DNA of 64,000 nucleotides from Bacillota bacterium (GCA_023458755.1 JAEWYE010000078.1:1-64000); one strand, 5' to 3'. Positions 53,376 through 62,762 are shown, numbered from the stretch's first letter. The notes: generated from the letters alone by a model not told the origin. Numbers and translations are program-made.

Positions 53376-54370
53376 TATAAAATGATTTCTCCCACAAAAT
53401 TGGTTGCGAACAGTCTGCGAATCTCCGCGCTGTCCGCCGTCTGCCCTAAGCACCACATGAGTTTGGTCACAGCGGCTTCAGTCGTCATATCGTAACTTGG
53501 GATCACGCCCTTTTCCAGTACCATTTTTCCGGTCTGATAAATGGAAAAGTCGCTGCGCTCATACAGGCACTGGCTGCAAACTACAACCGAGATGCCGCTG
53601 TCTACAATCGTTTGCAGCTTGGAAATCAGGTCGCGGTGAATAAAATGCAGGCCGCCCGCGCCAAACGCTTCAATAATGATGCCTTTGTAATTCATGTTCA
53701 GCAGCATGTCAAAAATCTGCGGATTCAGTCCGGGTGTTAATTTAATCAGAAAAACCTGATTGTCTAAATTGTCTTTCAGTACGCAGCCGCCCTGTATTTT
53801 GGGGAGAATTTCGCGGTTGATTTTTAGCCCTCCCGCATCTACGGTGGCAACGCAGGGACTGTTCACACTTTCAAACGCATCAAAACCGGTTGTACGAACC
53901 TTTACCGCGCGCGTACCCAATATGATTTTATGGTCAAACGCCAGAAAAACGCCGCCGATTCCGGTTACCGCCATCGCAAAGGCACAGCGCAGATTCTCCA
54001 TTGCGTCGGTCAGCGGGTGCAAAAGCGGAAGCTGCGAACCGGTTATCACCACCGGAACAGGAATGTTCTGCAGCATAAACGAGAGCATAGCGGACGTATA
54101 CGCCATCGTGTCAGTGCCGTGCGTGACCACAATGCCGTCGTACTTTTGATACGCGCGGTAGATGCTGCGCGCAATTAACTGCCATTCTTCGGGCTGAATA
54201 TTGGAACTGTCCAAATGCAGGATGTCCTCGGCGTCCACGTCGTAAATCTCGTTCATGCCGCCCATCAACTGAAAGATACGCTTGCCGTCAATTGCCGGAA
54301 TCAGCCCGTCTTCACTCGGCTGAGAAGCAATCGTTCCGCCGGTGGATAATAATAAAATTCGTTTTTTCAT
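53375..54370 (-). CDS. ansA: L-asparaginase, type I
   Basis: 331 residues, ATG at 54370. Hydrolyses asparagine to aspartate and ammonia. Active-site signatures: LLLSTGGTIASQ at 6-17 with the nucleophilic Thr, and VVTHGTDTMAYT around 80-91. Then LPLLHPLTDAMENLRCA and IIIEAFGAGG. No signal peptide, so cytoplasmic type I. It stands alone; about 130 bp to yifB hold no gene. Confidence 0.93.
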   Translation of the reverse strand: MKKRILLLSTGGTIASQPSEDGLIPAIDGKRIFQLMGGMNEIYDVDAEDILHLDSSNIQPEEWQLIARSIYRAYQKYDGIVVTHGTDTMAYTSAMLSFMLQNIPVPVVITGSQLPLLHPLTDAMENLRCAFAMAVTGIGGVFLAFDHKIILGTRAVKVRTTGFDAFESVNSPCVATVDAGGLKINREILPKIQGGCVLKDNLDNQVFLIKLTPGLNPQIFDMLLNMNYKGIIIEAFGAGGLHFIHRDLISKLQTIVDSGISVVVCSQCLYERSDFSIYQTGKMVLEKGVIPSYDMTTEAAVTKLMWCLGQTADSAEIRRLFATNFVGEIIL

Positions 54371-54502
54371 GGTGTTTCTAAATGCCTTTCGGAAAGAAAA
54401 TGTTCGTACGCGGGCAGTATGTGTTATCGAAACCTTGTGTTTATAGGTATTGATACAGACTTTTATTGCAGATTAGTATTATCTATAGAATAGCTTGTCT
54501 AT

Positions 54503-56035
54503 TTACAGCTCTTTCATCCAGTACTTGCGGTCAAGACTGCGGTATTGCACAGCTTCGGCGGCGTGTTTTGCCTCAATGGTTTCACTGCCGTCCAAATCGG
54601 CAATGGTGCGCGAAACCTTCAGCACGCGGTCATAGGCTCTTGCCGAAAGTCCCAGCTTTTGAAACGCCGTTTTCAGCAGACTGCGCCCCGCGTCGCTCAA
54701 ATGGCAGACTTCATGCAGCATGTCCGGAGTAATGCGCGCGTTGCAGGTAATCGCGGTGCCTTTGAACCGTTCGTTTTGAATAGCTCTTGCGGCGTTTACG
54801 CGTTTTTTGATTTCGGCGGAGCTTTCCGCCTTTTGGTCGGAGGAAAGGTCGTCAAATTCAACCGGAGGAACTTCCACATGTAAATCGAGCCGGTCAAGCA
54901 AAGGGCCGGAAACACGGGACAAATACCGTGAGACCGCGTTGGCGGAGCAGGTACAGGGCTTTGTGGGATGCCCGAAATAGCCGCAGGGGCAAGGGTTCAT
55001 AGCGGCGACCAGCATGACCGAACAGGGGTACGAAACGGAACCGCTTACGCGTGAAATCGTAACGGTGCCGTCCTCAATCGGCTGTCGAAGAACCTCCATG
55101 GCGCTGCGGCTGAATTCCGGAAGCTCATCCAAAAACAGTACGCCGTTGTGCGCCAGCGAAATTTCGCCTGGTTTCGGTACACTGCCGCCGCCGGACAGTC
55201 CGGCAGGCGAAACGGTGTGATGGGGCGAACGGAACGGGCGTGTCTGAATCAGGGAAACGCCGTTCGGTATCACGCCGGCGATAGAGTGAATTTTACTTGT
55301 TTCAATCGTTTCTTCAAACGTCATATCCGGCAGAATGGACGGCAAACGCTTTGCCAACATACTTTTTCCAGAGCCGGGCGGGCCGATCAGCATCACGTTA
55401 TGTCCGCCGCTTGCCGCAATCTCCAACGCGCGCTTCGCTTCGAACTGACCGCGTACCTCCGAAAAGTCGGGCAGAGGAAGCAACGTGTTTTCAGCTGCGG
55501 TTTTTGGTTCGGTGGGGGTAAGCTCCTGCCTGCCGGTCAAGTGGTCGAGCAGTTCCGTTAAATTCCGGACTCCGAATACCTTCAGCCCTTGTACGACCGC
55601 GCCTTCCAGAGCATTTTCCGCCGGAACATACAATTTGACAAAACCGGCCTCTTTCGCTTTGATTGCCATGGGCAGAACGCCCTTTATCGGATGCAGATCG
55701 CCGCTCAGCGAAAGCTCACCGAGAAACACGCTGTCTTCCAAATTTACCGAAAGCTGATTGCTCGCAATCAGCAGAGCAATGAGTACCGGCAAATCATAAA
55801 TCGGCCCCTCTTTGCGTTTGTCCGCGGGTGCAAGATTCATGGTAATGCGGCTGACCGGATAATCGAATCCGCAGTTTTTCAGCGCGGAACGCACGCGGTC
55901 ACGCGATTCCTTTACAGATTGGTCGGGCAAGCCGACAAGGTCAAACGACGGCAGTCCGGTGGATAAATCCGCTTCCACTTCCACCACAAAAGCCTCCATG
56001 CCGTACAGCCCCATGCTGTGCAAACGCGAAACCAT
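54503..56035 (-). CDS. YifB family Mg-chelatase-like AAA+ ATPase (ComM-like)
   Basis: 510 residues from the ATG at 56035, which is seven bases after GGGGGA; an ATG at 56041 is too close. N-terminal Lon-protease-like fold (VEVEADLSTGLPSFDLVGLPDQSVKESRDR ends cited). AAA+ core with Walker A GPPGSGKS, FRSPHHT, Walker B GVLFLDELPEF and NPCPCGYFG with Cys. The C-terminal Mg-chelatase-type domain has RAYDRVLKVSRTIADL. Homologue ComM promotes branch migration in transformation; in most hosts the role is unclear. It could link with comFB and ComEC-like genes only loosely. Confidence 0.93.
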   Translation of the reverse strand: MVSRLHSMGLYGMEAFVVEVEADLSTGLPSFDLVGLPDQSVKESRDRVRSALKNCGFDYPVSRITMNLAPADKRKEGPIYDLPVLIALLIASNQLSVNLEDSVFLGELSLSGDLHPIKGVLPMAIKAKEAGFVKLYVPAENALEGAVVQGLKVFGVRNLTELLDHLTGRQELTPTEPKTAAENTLLPLPDFSEVRGQFEAKRALEIAASGGHNVMLIGPPGSGKSMLAKRLPSILPDMTFEETIETSKIHSIAGVIPNGVSLIQTRPFRSPHHTVSPAGLSGGGSVPKPGEISLAHNGVLFLDELPEFSRSAMEVLRQPIEDGTVTISRVSGSVSYPCSVMLVAAMNPCPCGYFGHPTKPCTCSANAVSRYLSRVSGPLLDRLDLHVEVPPVEFDDLSSDQKAESSAEIKKRVNAARAIQNERFKGTAITCNARITPDMLHEVCHLSDAGRSLLKTAFQKLGLSARAYDRVLKVSRTIADLDGSETIEAKHAAEAVQYRSLDRKYWMKEL

Positions 56036-56041
56036 AGCCAT

Positions 56042-56410
56042 TCCCCCATGTAATCACATATTGACATTATACCCCTATTGTAATTACGAATCAAGAAGAA
56101 AAGCACAACATATTGACGAAACGAGTGTGGTGTTGTTTGTTTGCCTTTTGCAACTGCAAGGATTGATATTACAAATGCATGGGGATATTTAAGAAGGGCG
56201 AACAAGAAAATATTATAAATTTATAACCAAAAAAATTAAATTGTTTTAAATAATTATATAAAAGGAGAAGGCGGACAAATCGACCAATTGATTTGGCAGA
56301 CTTCTATGTTATCCCGTATATAGTAAATGCTATACAATAAAAAAATACGCTATGTTAGGAAATTAGAATTGTAAAGTATAAACAAGTAGGTGACTTAATC
56401 TTTTTCCTAG
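56042..56410. other. Intergenic region, no gene seen
   Basis: About 370 AT-rich bases between divergent yifB and the MCP gene. No convincing ORF. The yifB promoter must be here; no other structure found. Confidence 0.6.
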
Positions 56411-56437
56411 TAAATGTTTCGCGAAACTCGTCGATAT
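56411..56437 (+). promoter_or_regulatory. SigD (FliA)-type promoter of the MCP gene
   Basis: TAAA (56411-56414), 15-nt spacer, GTCGATAT (56430-56437), one mismatch from TAAA-N15-GCCGATAT. It lies 73 bp before the MCP start. Motility sigma control fits the gene's function. Confidence 0.85.
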
Positions 56438-56510
56438 ATGTCATATTAAAGCAAACTGTCTCAATATCGTTACAATTTTATATCGCAACAAATGCTGGAG
56501 GAGTTAAAAA

Positions 56511-58241
56511 ATGTCTATTAAAAACCTTAAAGTTTCAAAAAAGTTATTGCTAATCGTTGTCCCGGCAATTTTGGCACTTGTTGTTCTTCTCATTTATTTT
56601 ATCTATCGTTCCAATGCCATTAATGAAGAATCCAAAAAAGCACTGTATGATGAAACTTTCGTCAGCACGTCAGATGTTTTGAATGCAGACAGAGATTATT
56701 ATCAAGCTGCTATTGCAGAAAAGGAACTTTACCTCAGCGGAAAAAATTTGACTGCGGATAAAAAGAAGGAACTTGTTAATTCCTATAAAGAGAATGTACA
56801 GCAAGTTCAAGACCGTATTACCGGAGCGCTGAACAATGTAAAAGAGAATAAAGAGCTCTACAGCGTTTTTGTCCATCCTACTGCAAAGCAGACCATGCAG
56901 CAGCTAGGGGACGAGTTTCAAAAGGAATTCAAAACTTGGCAGGGGGATTACAATGTAGAAGAAGGCACAGGGGACATGATCGCTAGGTTAAAGGACTTTG
57001 ATACCGTCAGAGACAAAATTAACCTCATGGGAGAACTTCTTGATAAGTATGCAAACACAAGATCGGTACAAATTGAAAATGACGTAAGAAACAGTATTAT
57101 CGTATCTGTTGCCATTATTTCCGCCGTTATTCTTTTCATCCTGATTCTTGCCATTATCATTATTCGCTATTTGCAAAGCAACATCAAGTATATTTCCGGC
57201 ATCAGCAATCGCATTGCACAAGGCGAGCTCTCAATGAAAATTGACGAAACAAAGATATCGCGCGACGAAATCGGTCAGCTTTGCGGTGCAACCGGGCAAA
57301 TACTTATGCAACTCAATAACTATGTTTCCTATATTAACGAAATCACGCAGGTGCTAGATACCATGGCAAACGGCGACATGCGTATTACATTGCAGAATGA
57401 CTACACGGGAGAATTTTCTGCTATTAAAGACGCATTAATTCGAATCTCGTCGTCACTCAATCAAACGCTGTCCGCGATTGTGGCTTCTTCGGAGCAGGTC
57501 GATTCAGGTGCAAAGCAGGTTTCTAATGGCGCTCAGGCACTTGCACAAGGGGCTACGGAACAGGCTAGCACCATTGAGGAGCTTTCTGCATCGATTGAAG
57601 ATGTTTCACAGGGTGTGCGCACAAATGCCGACAACGTTCGTCAGGCAGCAGATTATGTGGGGCAAACGGTATTGGGCGTTGAAGAGAGCAATACATACAT
57701 GAAACAGATGTTGGCTTCGATGAAGGATATTGATCAAGCATCCGGTGAAATCGGTAAAATTATTAAGGTAATTGATGACATTGCGTTCCAAACAAATATT
57801 TTGGCTCTCAATGCTGCGGTCGAGGCTGCAAGGGCAGGGTCTGCTGGAAAAGGATTTGCCGTTGTGGCAGATGAGGTTCGCAATCTTGCCAGCAAATCTG
57901 CCGCTGCCGCAAAGCAAACAACTGTGTTGATTGAAGGCTCTATTCAAGCAGTTGCCGGAGGCTCCAAAATTGCAGAAAATACAGCAAAAGCGCTTGAAGA
58001 CGTTTCTGCCAAAACCGCACAGATAAAGAAAATTATCACTAAGATTGACCAGGCTTCATCCGCTCAGGCAGTGGCTGTTGCACAAATCACGCAGGGATTG
58101 GAACAAGTCTCCGCTGTTGTGCAAACAAATTCAGCTACCGCAGAAGAAAGTGCCGCTGCCAGCGAAGAACTTTCCGGTCAGTCGGCAGTGCTTTACAGTG
58201 AAGTTGAAAAGTTTAAACTGGACAAGAACGCGAATAATTGA
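56511..58241 (+). CDS. Methyl-accepting chemotaxis protein
   Basis: 576 residues, ATG at 56511 with GGAGGAG upstream. First membrane helix about 11-33 ([20 protein letters not shown]), a helical extracytoplasmic sensor domain (about 35-190, four-helix-bundle type), second helix about 193-217, HAMP (about 218-268), then a coiled-coil signalling domain with the hairpin tip [17 protein letters not shown] near 425-445. Gln/Glu-rich helices carry methylation sites. The ligand is unknown. The C-terminus lacks the CheR-binding pentapeptide. SigD-type promoter upstream. Confidence 0.95.
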   Translation: MSIKNLKVSKKLLLIVVPAILALVVLLIYFIYRSNAINEESKKALYDETFVSTSDVLNADRDYYQAAIAEKELYLSGKNLTADKKKELVNSYKENVQQVQDRITGALNNVKENKELYSVFVHPTAKQTMQQLGDEFQKEFKTWQGDYNVEEGTGDMIARLKDFDTVRDKINLMGELLDKYANTRSVQIENDVRNSIIVSVAIISAVILFILILAIIIIRYLQSNIKYISGISNRIAQGELSMKIDETKISRDEIGQLCGATGQILMQLNNYVSYINEITQVLDTMANGDMRITLQNDYTGEFSAIKDALIRISSSLNQTLSAIVASSEQVDSGAKQVSNGAQALAQGATEQASTIEELSASIEDVSQGVRTNADNVRQAADYVGQTVLGVEESNTYMKQMLASMKDIDQASGEIGKIIKVIDDIAFQTNILALNAAVEAARAGSAGKGFAVVADEVRNLASKSAAAAKQTTVLIEGSIQAVAGGSKIAENTAKALEDVSAKTAQIKKIITKIDQASSAQAVAVAQITQGLEQVSAVVQTNSATAEESAAASEELSGQSAVLYSEVEKFKLDKNANN

Positions 58242-58262
58242 TTTATTAGTTCCAGTGCAATT

Positions 58263-58306
58263 AAAAAAGCTGCCGGAGCAACAAAATGCTTCGGTAGCTT
58301 TCTTTG
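58263..58306 (+). terminator. Terminator of the MCP gene
   Basis: AAGCTGCCGGAGC and GCTTCGGTAGCTT with one or two G-U pairs, A-rich before and TCTTTG after. Confidence 0.8.
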
Positions 58307-58318
58307 TGCTTTGAATTT

Positions 58319-58996
58319 TCAAATAAACAAGGACAACAGCACAGTAAGAATACCGGATACACAAAGGGACAGCCCGCTCATCGCGCCCTGAATTTCACCC
58401 AACTCAATAGCTTTTGAGGTTCCCACAGCATGGCTGCACGCGCCGATTGCCACACCTGCCGCAATGGGGTTATCGACCCGAAAGACTTTAATCAGCACTG
58501 GTGCTAAAATCGCGCCTAAAATCCCTGTAATGATGACAGCCGCCACGGTCACCGGCACAATTCCGCCGCCCTGCCGAGAAATTTCCATGGCAATCGGTGT
58601 GGTGACGGACTTCGGCAGCATCGAAATGGTCAGTTTATCGTCCAGATGAAAGGCTTTGCAGAGCAGGAATGCGCTCGTCATAGAGGTAAGCGCCCCGGCC
58701 AGACATCCGATTAAAATCGGCAGAAAATGCTTTTTTAAGATTTCAATTTGCTTGTAAACAGATAAAGCAAGCACAACGGTCGCGGGGGCGAGGAACATGG
58801 TGATAATATCCCCGCCCGCGTTAAAACTTTTCAGCGGGATATGAAATGCCTTTAAAATCACAATCACCAGCGCAATTGCGATAAGCAAAGGATTGGCGAC
58901 GGGGGACTTCACCTTTTTGTTGATTTCTACGCCCAAGGCGAATGCCGCGATGCAAAGAACAATGCCGAAGAGCGGCGAAGACAGAACGGTATTCAT
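58319..58996 (-). CDS. lrgB: LrgB/CidB-family membrane protein
   Basis: 225 residues, ATG at 58996 with GGAG upstream. About six membrane helices (IVLCIAAFALGVEINKKV first). LrgB signatures: KSVTTPIAMEIS, IAAGVAIGACSHAVGTSKAIELGEIQGAMSGLSL (boundary residues). LrgAB and CidAB modulate murein hydrolases and cell lysis, and LrgAB homologues can move pyruvate. It lies 53 bp after lrgA in the same operon. Confidence 0.93.
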   Translation of the reverse strand: MNTVLSSPLFGIVLCIAAFALGVEINKKVKSPVANPLLIAIALVIVILKAFHIPLKSFNAGGDIITMFLAPATVVLALSVYKQIEILKKHFLPILIGCLAGALTSMTSAFLLCKAFHLDDKLTISMLPKSVTTPIAMEISRQGGGIVPVTVAAVIITGILGAILAPVLIKVFRVDNPIAAGVAIGACSHAVGTSKAIELGEIQGAMSGLSLCVSGILTVLLSLFI

Positions 58997-59049
58997 GCGA
59001 ATTCTCCTAGTATGAATGAAAGATTTGAGGGGGTCCGTTGTTTCTAGAA

Positions 59050-59451
59050 TCAGGTCTGACTTTCTTGTATATCTGTTTTGTCGGTATCTTTTCCGCTTTG
59101 CAGTTTATCCTGTAAACGGATCACCAACATAACGGTTCGGGAGGCCGCTGCGAATGTCAGAACCATAGTGACGAGACAAACAAGCAAAAGCTGCAAAATG
59201 CTGTTTGCCACATAGCTGTAGTTGCTTAAAATGCCCACTCCTGCGGGAATAAAGAAAAATGCCATGTTTTTCAACAAGAAATTGCTATTTTTCTCAATGT
59301 GGTGCGGCTTCAGAATTTGCAGGCACAGCAGAATCAGCAGCAGAATCATGCCGATCACACTGGACGGTACCGCGAACGGCAGGCAGGCGGACAATAGCTG
59401 TCCGATTAGGCATACAGCGAAAACAACGCCGAGTTCTAGTATAATTTCCAC
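59050..59451 (-). CDS. lrgA: LrgA/CidA-family holin-like protein
   Basis: 133 residues; GTG start at 59451 with AAAGGAG upstream. Four membrane helices, with LLSACLPFAVPSSVIGMILLLILL near the start and FFIPAGVGILSNY, both family blocks. The C-terminal tail is polar (KLQSGKDTDKTDIQ). Partner of LrgB. A LytSR-like regulator is not visible here. Confidence 0.92.
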   Translation of the reverse strand: MEIILELGVVFAVCLIGQLLSACLPFAVPSSVIGMILLLILLCLQILKPHHIEKNSNFLLKNMAFFFIPAGVGILSNYSYVANSILQLLLVCLVTMVLTFAAASRTVMLVIRLQDKLQSGKDTDKTDIQESQT

Positions 59452-59715
59452 GATTTAGTCTCCTTTTGAGTAATATTGAAAAAATTCTATCCGAATACGC
59501 GCTTCGCCGGGGCGCAAGATTTTGAACGCTTTCTTGCAAAAAAGCTAGCACTTTTGCAGATAATAAAATCATATGATGCAGTTGTTTATCAATATTTATA
59601 TTAGATATTCGTATTGCTTTGCATATAAATAGGCAAACAAATAGAGTATAGCGGTATCACACTTCCTTGTCAAATGAAAACCTAGACTGTCATTGAGCTT
59701 TTTATGACCGGATGG

Positions 59716-59768
59716 TTGACAGAAATGCAATTCTGCTTTATACTAAGTTTAAAACAGAACATATGTTC
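59716..59768 (+). promoter_or_regulatory. dinB promoter and LexA (SOS) box
   Basis: TTGACA (59716-59721), 17-nt spacer, TATACT (59739-59744). GAACATATGTTC (59757-59768) is a perfect palindrome matching the Gram-positive LexA consensus GAAC-N4-GTTC; it covers the likely start of transcription and would block dinB in the absence of DNA damage. Confidence 0.88.
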
Positions 59769-59807
59769 AACAACATATCCGATTTCTTTTCGATTGGGGG
59801 TGAAAAA

Positions 59808-61031
59808 ATGGAAAAAACGATTCTGCACTGTGATCTCAATAATTTTTTTGCATCGGTGGAATGCCGTGACCACCCGGAGTACGCCGGGCATCCGGTGGCG
59901 GTTTGCGGCAGCGCGGAAGACCGTCACGGTATTGTTCTGGCCAAAAACGAACAGGCAAAAAAGTTCGGCGTGAAAACCGCCGAACCCATTTGGCAGGCAC
60001 AGCGCAAATGTCCCGGTTTGGTGCTGGCATCCCCACATTTTGACCGTTATCTGGCAGCTTCCAGACAGGTGCGCGAACTCTACCTCCGCTTTACCGATCA
60101 GGTGGAGCCTTTCGGCATTGATGAATGCTGGCTGGATGTAACCGGAAGCCGCCGCCTGTTCGGCACCGGATTTGAAATTGCGGAACATCTGCGTGCTTTG
60201 GTAAAGCAGGAGGTTGGGCTGACCATCTCCGTGGGTGTCAGCTTTAACAAGATTTTTGCAAAACTTGCGAGCGACCTCAAAAAGCCGGATGCCACAACGG
60301 TGATTACACAGGAAAATTTCAAACAGAAAATCTGGTCATTGCCCGCGAATTACCTGCTGGGCGTTGGCCGCGCCACCGATAAACAGCTTTGGAGCATGGG
60401 CATTACCACAATCGGTGAACTGGCGCAAACCGAGGAAAAGTACCTGACCGCCGCATTAGGAAAGGCAGGGCAGGAACTTTGGACAAATGCCAACGGGCTG
60501 AACCGTTCGCCCGTTCAGGTGGAAGACGAAAATGAGCCGCCCAAAAGTGTGGGCAACAGCATTACCTGCGTGCATGATTTACAAACCGAAGAGGAGGTCT
60601 GGCACGTTTTTCTTTATCTGGCCGAAAAAATTTCCCGACGGATGCGTGCGGCAAATTTGGTTGCTTCCGGTATCCAAATTTCCGTCAAGGATAATCTTCT
60701 TCACGTAGAACAGCATCAGCTTCAGTTGGAGTGGCCGACTCGCCTTAGCCGGAATCTTGCGGAAAACGCGCGGGAGTTGTTCCGAAACGGGTATAACTGG
60801 CGGCATCCGGTTCGCGCGCTCGGCATCTGTGCGATTTCGCTTTTGTCGGACAATTGCGCCTGTCAGGCTTCGTTTTTTCATAATACCGCGCTGGATGAAA
60901 GGCTGGAAACACTGGAAACGAATGTCGAGGCGGTGTGCGGCAAATTTGGCAAGGGAGCGGTGGTACGTGCTTCTCTTATGAATGGCATTCCGGTTCCGCG
61001 GGAAACGTCGAAAAATAAGGGGAATCAATAA
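59808..61031 (+). CDS. dinB: DNA polymerase IV (Y-family)
   Basis: 407 residues; ATG at 59808 with GGGGGTG upstream, preferred to the longer frame from 59712. Palm metal ligands Asp9 (HCDLNNFFAS) and Asp105-Glu106 (GIDECWLDVTG), SVGVSFNKIFAKLASDLKKPDATT for the fingers, then thumb (helix-hairpin-helix YLLGVGRATDKQL) and little-finger domain to the end. Error-prone translesion synthesis. The C-terminal beta-clamp motif is not obvious. A SOS box lies in its promoter. Confidence 0.94.
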   Translation: MEKTILHCDLNNFFASVECRDHPEYAGHPVAVCGSAEDRHGIVLAKNEQAKKFGVKTAEPIWQAQRKCPGLVLASPHFDRYLAASRQVRELYLRFTDQVEPFGIDECWLDVTGSRRLFGTGFEIAEHLRALVKQEVGLTISVGVSFNKIFAKLASDLKKPDATTVITQENFKQKIWSLPANYLLGVGRATDKQLWSMGITTIGELAQTEEKYLTAALGKAGQELWTNANGLNRSPVQVEDENEPPKSVGNSITCVHDLQTEEEVWHVFLYLAEKISRRMRAANLVASGIQISVKDNLLHVEQHQLQLEWPTRLSRNLAENARELFRNGYNWRHPVRALGICAISLLSDNCACQASFFHNTALDERLETLETNVEAVCGKFGKGAVVRASLMNGIPVPRETSKNKGNQ

Positions 61032-61044
61032 CGGTTTCCCGGGC

Positions 61045-61058
61045 ATACTATATAGTAT
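61045..61058. repeat. Palindrome after dinB
   Basis: ATACTATATAGTAT, 14 bp, 13 bp after the dinB stop. It shares TACTATATAGTA with the 47754 palindrome. No T run follows directly. Confidence 0.5.
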
Positions 61059-61162
61059 CTGTGATTTGTTCTTTTTTGTTTATATAAGCATTAAAAATGT
61101 TAATATAATGTTGTTATCTCATTATAAACAGAATGTTTTTTGCAATTTTCATAAAAAATCAG

Positions 61163-61191
61163 TTGACTTACTCGAAATAATAGGTTATGAT
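61163..61191 (+). promoter_or_regulatory. Promoter of the sigma factor gene
   Basis: TTGACT (61163-61168), 17-nt spacer, TATGAT (61186-61191), 40 bp before the start codon. Confidence 0.65.
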
Positions 61192-61231
61192 AATAAAAGC
61201 GGAACAAATGTGATACCATGAGGTGTTCGGC

Positions 61232-61822
61232 TTGCTTAACGAAATGTCGGGTTATACCGATGATCAGCTTGTATCGCTTGTCAGCAATGGCAGCGCGGAT
61301 GCTTTTGTAGAATTAACCGGTCGGTATTTATCCCTGATACGGGCAAAGGCAGCTCCGTTTCGCAGCTCCATGTTGGAAACGGATGATTTGTGCCAAGAAG
61401 GTTTGCTCGGATTGTTCAGTGCAGCGCGCAGCTATCAAAGCGGCGGAAAGGCAAGTTTTCGAACGTATGCCGGCGTGTGTATTACCAACCGTATTATTAC
61501 CGCATACCGCACAGCGGCCGGTCATAAGAATTTTCCCCTTAACAATTCTCTTTCTCTTAATGATAATCCCGATTTGGATTTGGATGTGCGCTTACCTCTC
61601 GATTTGGTTGCGAACCCCGAAACTTTGCTTATCGACCGTGAGAATTTAGAAATTGTAAAAAAGCATATCAAACAAACTTTATCTAAAATGGAACAGCAGG
61701 TTCTTTTCTTATATTTAAGCGGTTACAGTTATGCGGAAATTTCCGCAAATCTGCATATCACTGTAAAAGCGGCGGATAACGCGATTCAGCGTGTTCGGCG
61801 TAAACTAGCGGAACCATTTTAG
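61232..61822 (+). CDS. SigH-like sigma factor
   Basis: 196 residues; TTG at 61232 eight bases after GAGG. Region 2 has ETDDLCQEGLLGLFSAARSY and the SigH-like AGVCITNRIITAYRTAAGHKNFPLNNSLSL (ends given); region 4 (about 140-192) is a helix-turn-helix QQVLFLYLSGYSYAEISANLHIT. Closest in style to SigH (sigma-30), which starts sporulation and competence programmes. It differs from B. subtilis SigH in the variable part after region 2 (DNPDLDLDVRL), so it may be a paralogue rather than the main SigH. Monocistronic. Confidence 0.8.
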   Translation: MLNEMSGYTDDQLVSLVSNGSADAFVELTGRYLSLIRAKAAPFRSSMLETDDLCQEGLLGLFSAARSYQSGGKASFRTYAGVCITNRIITAYRTAAGHKNFPLNNSLSLNDNPDLDLDVRLPLDLVANPETLLIDRENLEIVKKHIKQTLSKMEQQVLFLYLSGYSYAEISANLHITVKAADNAIQRVRRKLAEPF

Positions 61823-61833
61823 TTTAGTAATAT

Positions 61834-61897
61834 GCCCCGGTAGCTTAAATTAGAGCGTTGGTAATCAAAGGCGGCGGTTTAAATCCGTCTACGGGCA
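61834..61897 (+). pseudogene. Degenerate tRNA-like sequence (Thr-GGT-like)
   Basis: 64 bases with tRNA parts in order: acceptor 5' GCCCCGG, TA, D-stem GCTT/GAGC with a short 6-nt loop lacking GG, TTGGTAA (an anticodon loop with GGT, as in tRNA-Thr), TCAAA as the 3' anticodon stem, and a good T arm GGCGG-TTTAAAT-CCGTC. The 5' half of the anticodon stem is missing, the acceptor arms (GCCCCGG/TACGGGC) pair at only four or five positions, and no CCA is encoded. It is too short for a working tRNA, so a decayed gene copy is likely; a structured leader is the alternative. Confidence 0.5.
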
Positions 61898-61930
61898 AAT
61901 ATCTATAATCCAAAAGCGAGGTAAAATCAA

Positions 61931-62206
61931 ATGTACGAAGACAAAACTCTCATCTGCAAAGAATGTGGCAGTGAATTCGTTTTCACAGCCGGCGAGCAGG
62001 AATTCTATGCTTCTAAAGGTTTCGTAAATGAGCCGCAAAGATGCAAAGCCTGCCGTGACGCTCGCAAGAATGCTGCTAAGCCAGAGCGCGAAATGTTCAC
62101 AGCTATTTGCGCATCTTGTGGCAAAGAAGCAAAGGTCCCCTTTAAGCCGCGCGAAGATCGCCCAGTATACTGCAGCGAATGCTTTGCAAAGATGAGGGAA
62201 GAATAA
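61931..62206 (+). CDS. Zinc-ribbon domain protein
   Basis: 91 residues, ATG at 61931 with GCGAGG upstream. Two CxxC pairs make zinc ribbons: CKEC/CKAC in the first half (residues about 9-40, with SEFVFTAGEQEFYASKGF, a probable zinc-ribbon family signature) and CASC/CSEC in the second (about 61-85). Small cytoplasmic protein, possibly nucleic-acid binding; function unknown. It follows the tRNA-like sequence by about 30 bp. Confidence 0.85.
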   Translation: MYEDKTLICKECGSEFVFTAGEQEFYASKGFVNEPQRCKACRDARKNAAKPEREMFTAICASCGKEAKVPFKPREDRPVYCSECFAKMREE

Positions 62207-62235
62207 GCGATAGATTTTCTTATTCATGACCAGAG

Positions 62236-62266
62236 TACCCCGGAGAAATCCGGGGTATTTATTTTT
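62236..62266 (+). terminator. Terminator of the zinc-ribbon gene
   Basis: TACCCCGGA and TCCGGGGTA around GAAA, a stable tetraloop hairpin, followed by TTTATTTTT. Confidence 0.9.
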
Positions 62267-62436
62267 GCCGAAAACTGTCGCTAATGTATTGCAAACCATT
62301 GTAGCGGGTATTATAATAAATCATACGAACAGCAGCAAAGTATGTAGTCGGTTCATTTGAAAATAGGGCCAATCTCCATTCCTTGGATGCTTTCTAAAGT
62401 TAACTCACTATACCATAAAAATTGGAGGACACAAAA

Positions 62437-62640
62437 ATGACAGAAATTACAAAAGATACAATTATCGGCGATATTTTGGATATTGATAAGACAACAGCTC
62501 CTTTCTTTCTCGAAATGGGCATGCATTGTCTGGGCTGCCCGTCATCCCGCGGTGAAACCATCGAGCAGGCCTGCATGGTTCACGGTGTGAATCCGGACGA
62601 GCTGATTGCCAAATTGAACGCACACATTTCCGGCAAATAA
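62437..62640 (+). CDS. DUF1858 / hybrid-cluster-associated redox disulfide protein
   Basis: 67 residues from the ATG at 62437 (TTGGAGG upstream). MHCLGCPSSRGETIEQAC carries the conserved CxxCP pair of the hybrid-cluster-protein-associated redox disulfide family, within a helical DUF1858 domain. A thiol or Fe-S related role is inferred for the family; no hybrid cluster protein gene is near. Monocistronic. Confidence 0.88.
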   Translation: MTEITKDTIIGDILDIDKTTAPFFLEMGMHCLGCPSSRGETIEQACMVHGVNPDELIAKLNAHISGK

Positions 62641-62762
62641 AATCGCTTCCTATCGGGTACAGCCCGGTTGCCAGAACGCGCGACAAAATTTCCTTATAAC
62701 GGAATAATTCTACCAATTGACTTTGATTTTCAAAAATCAGACTTAAAAACGAATGAAATTAC

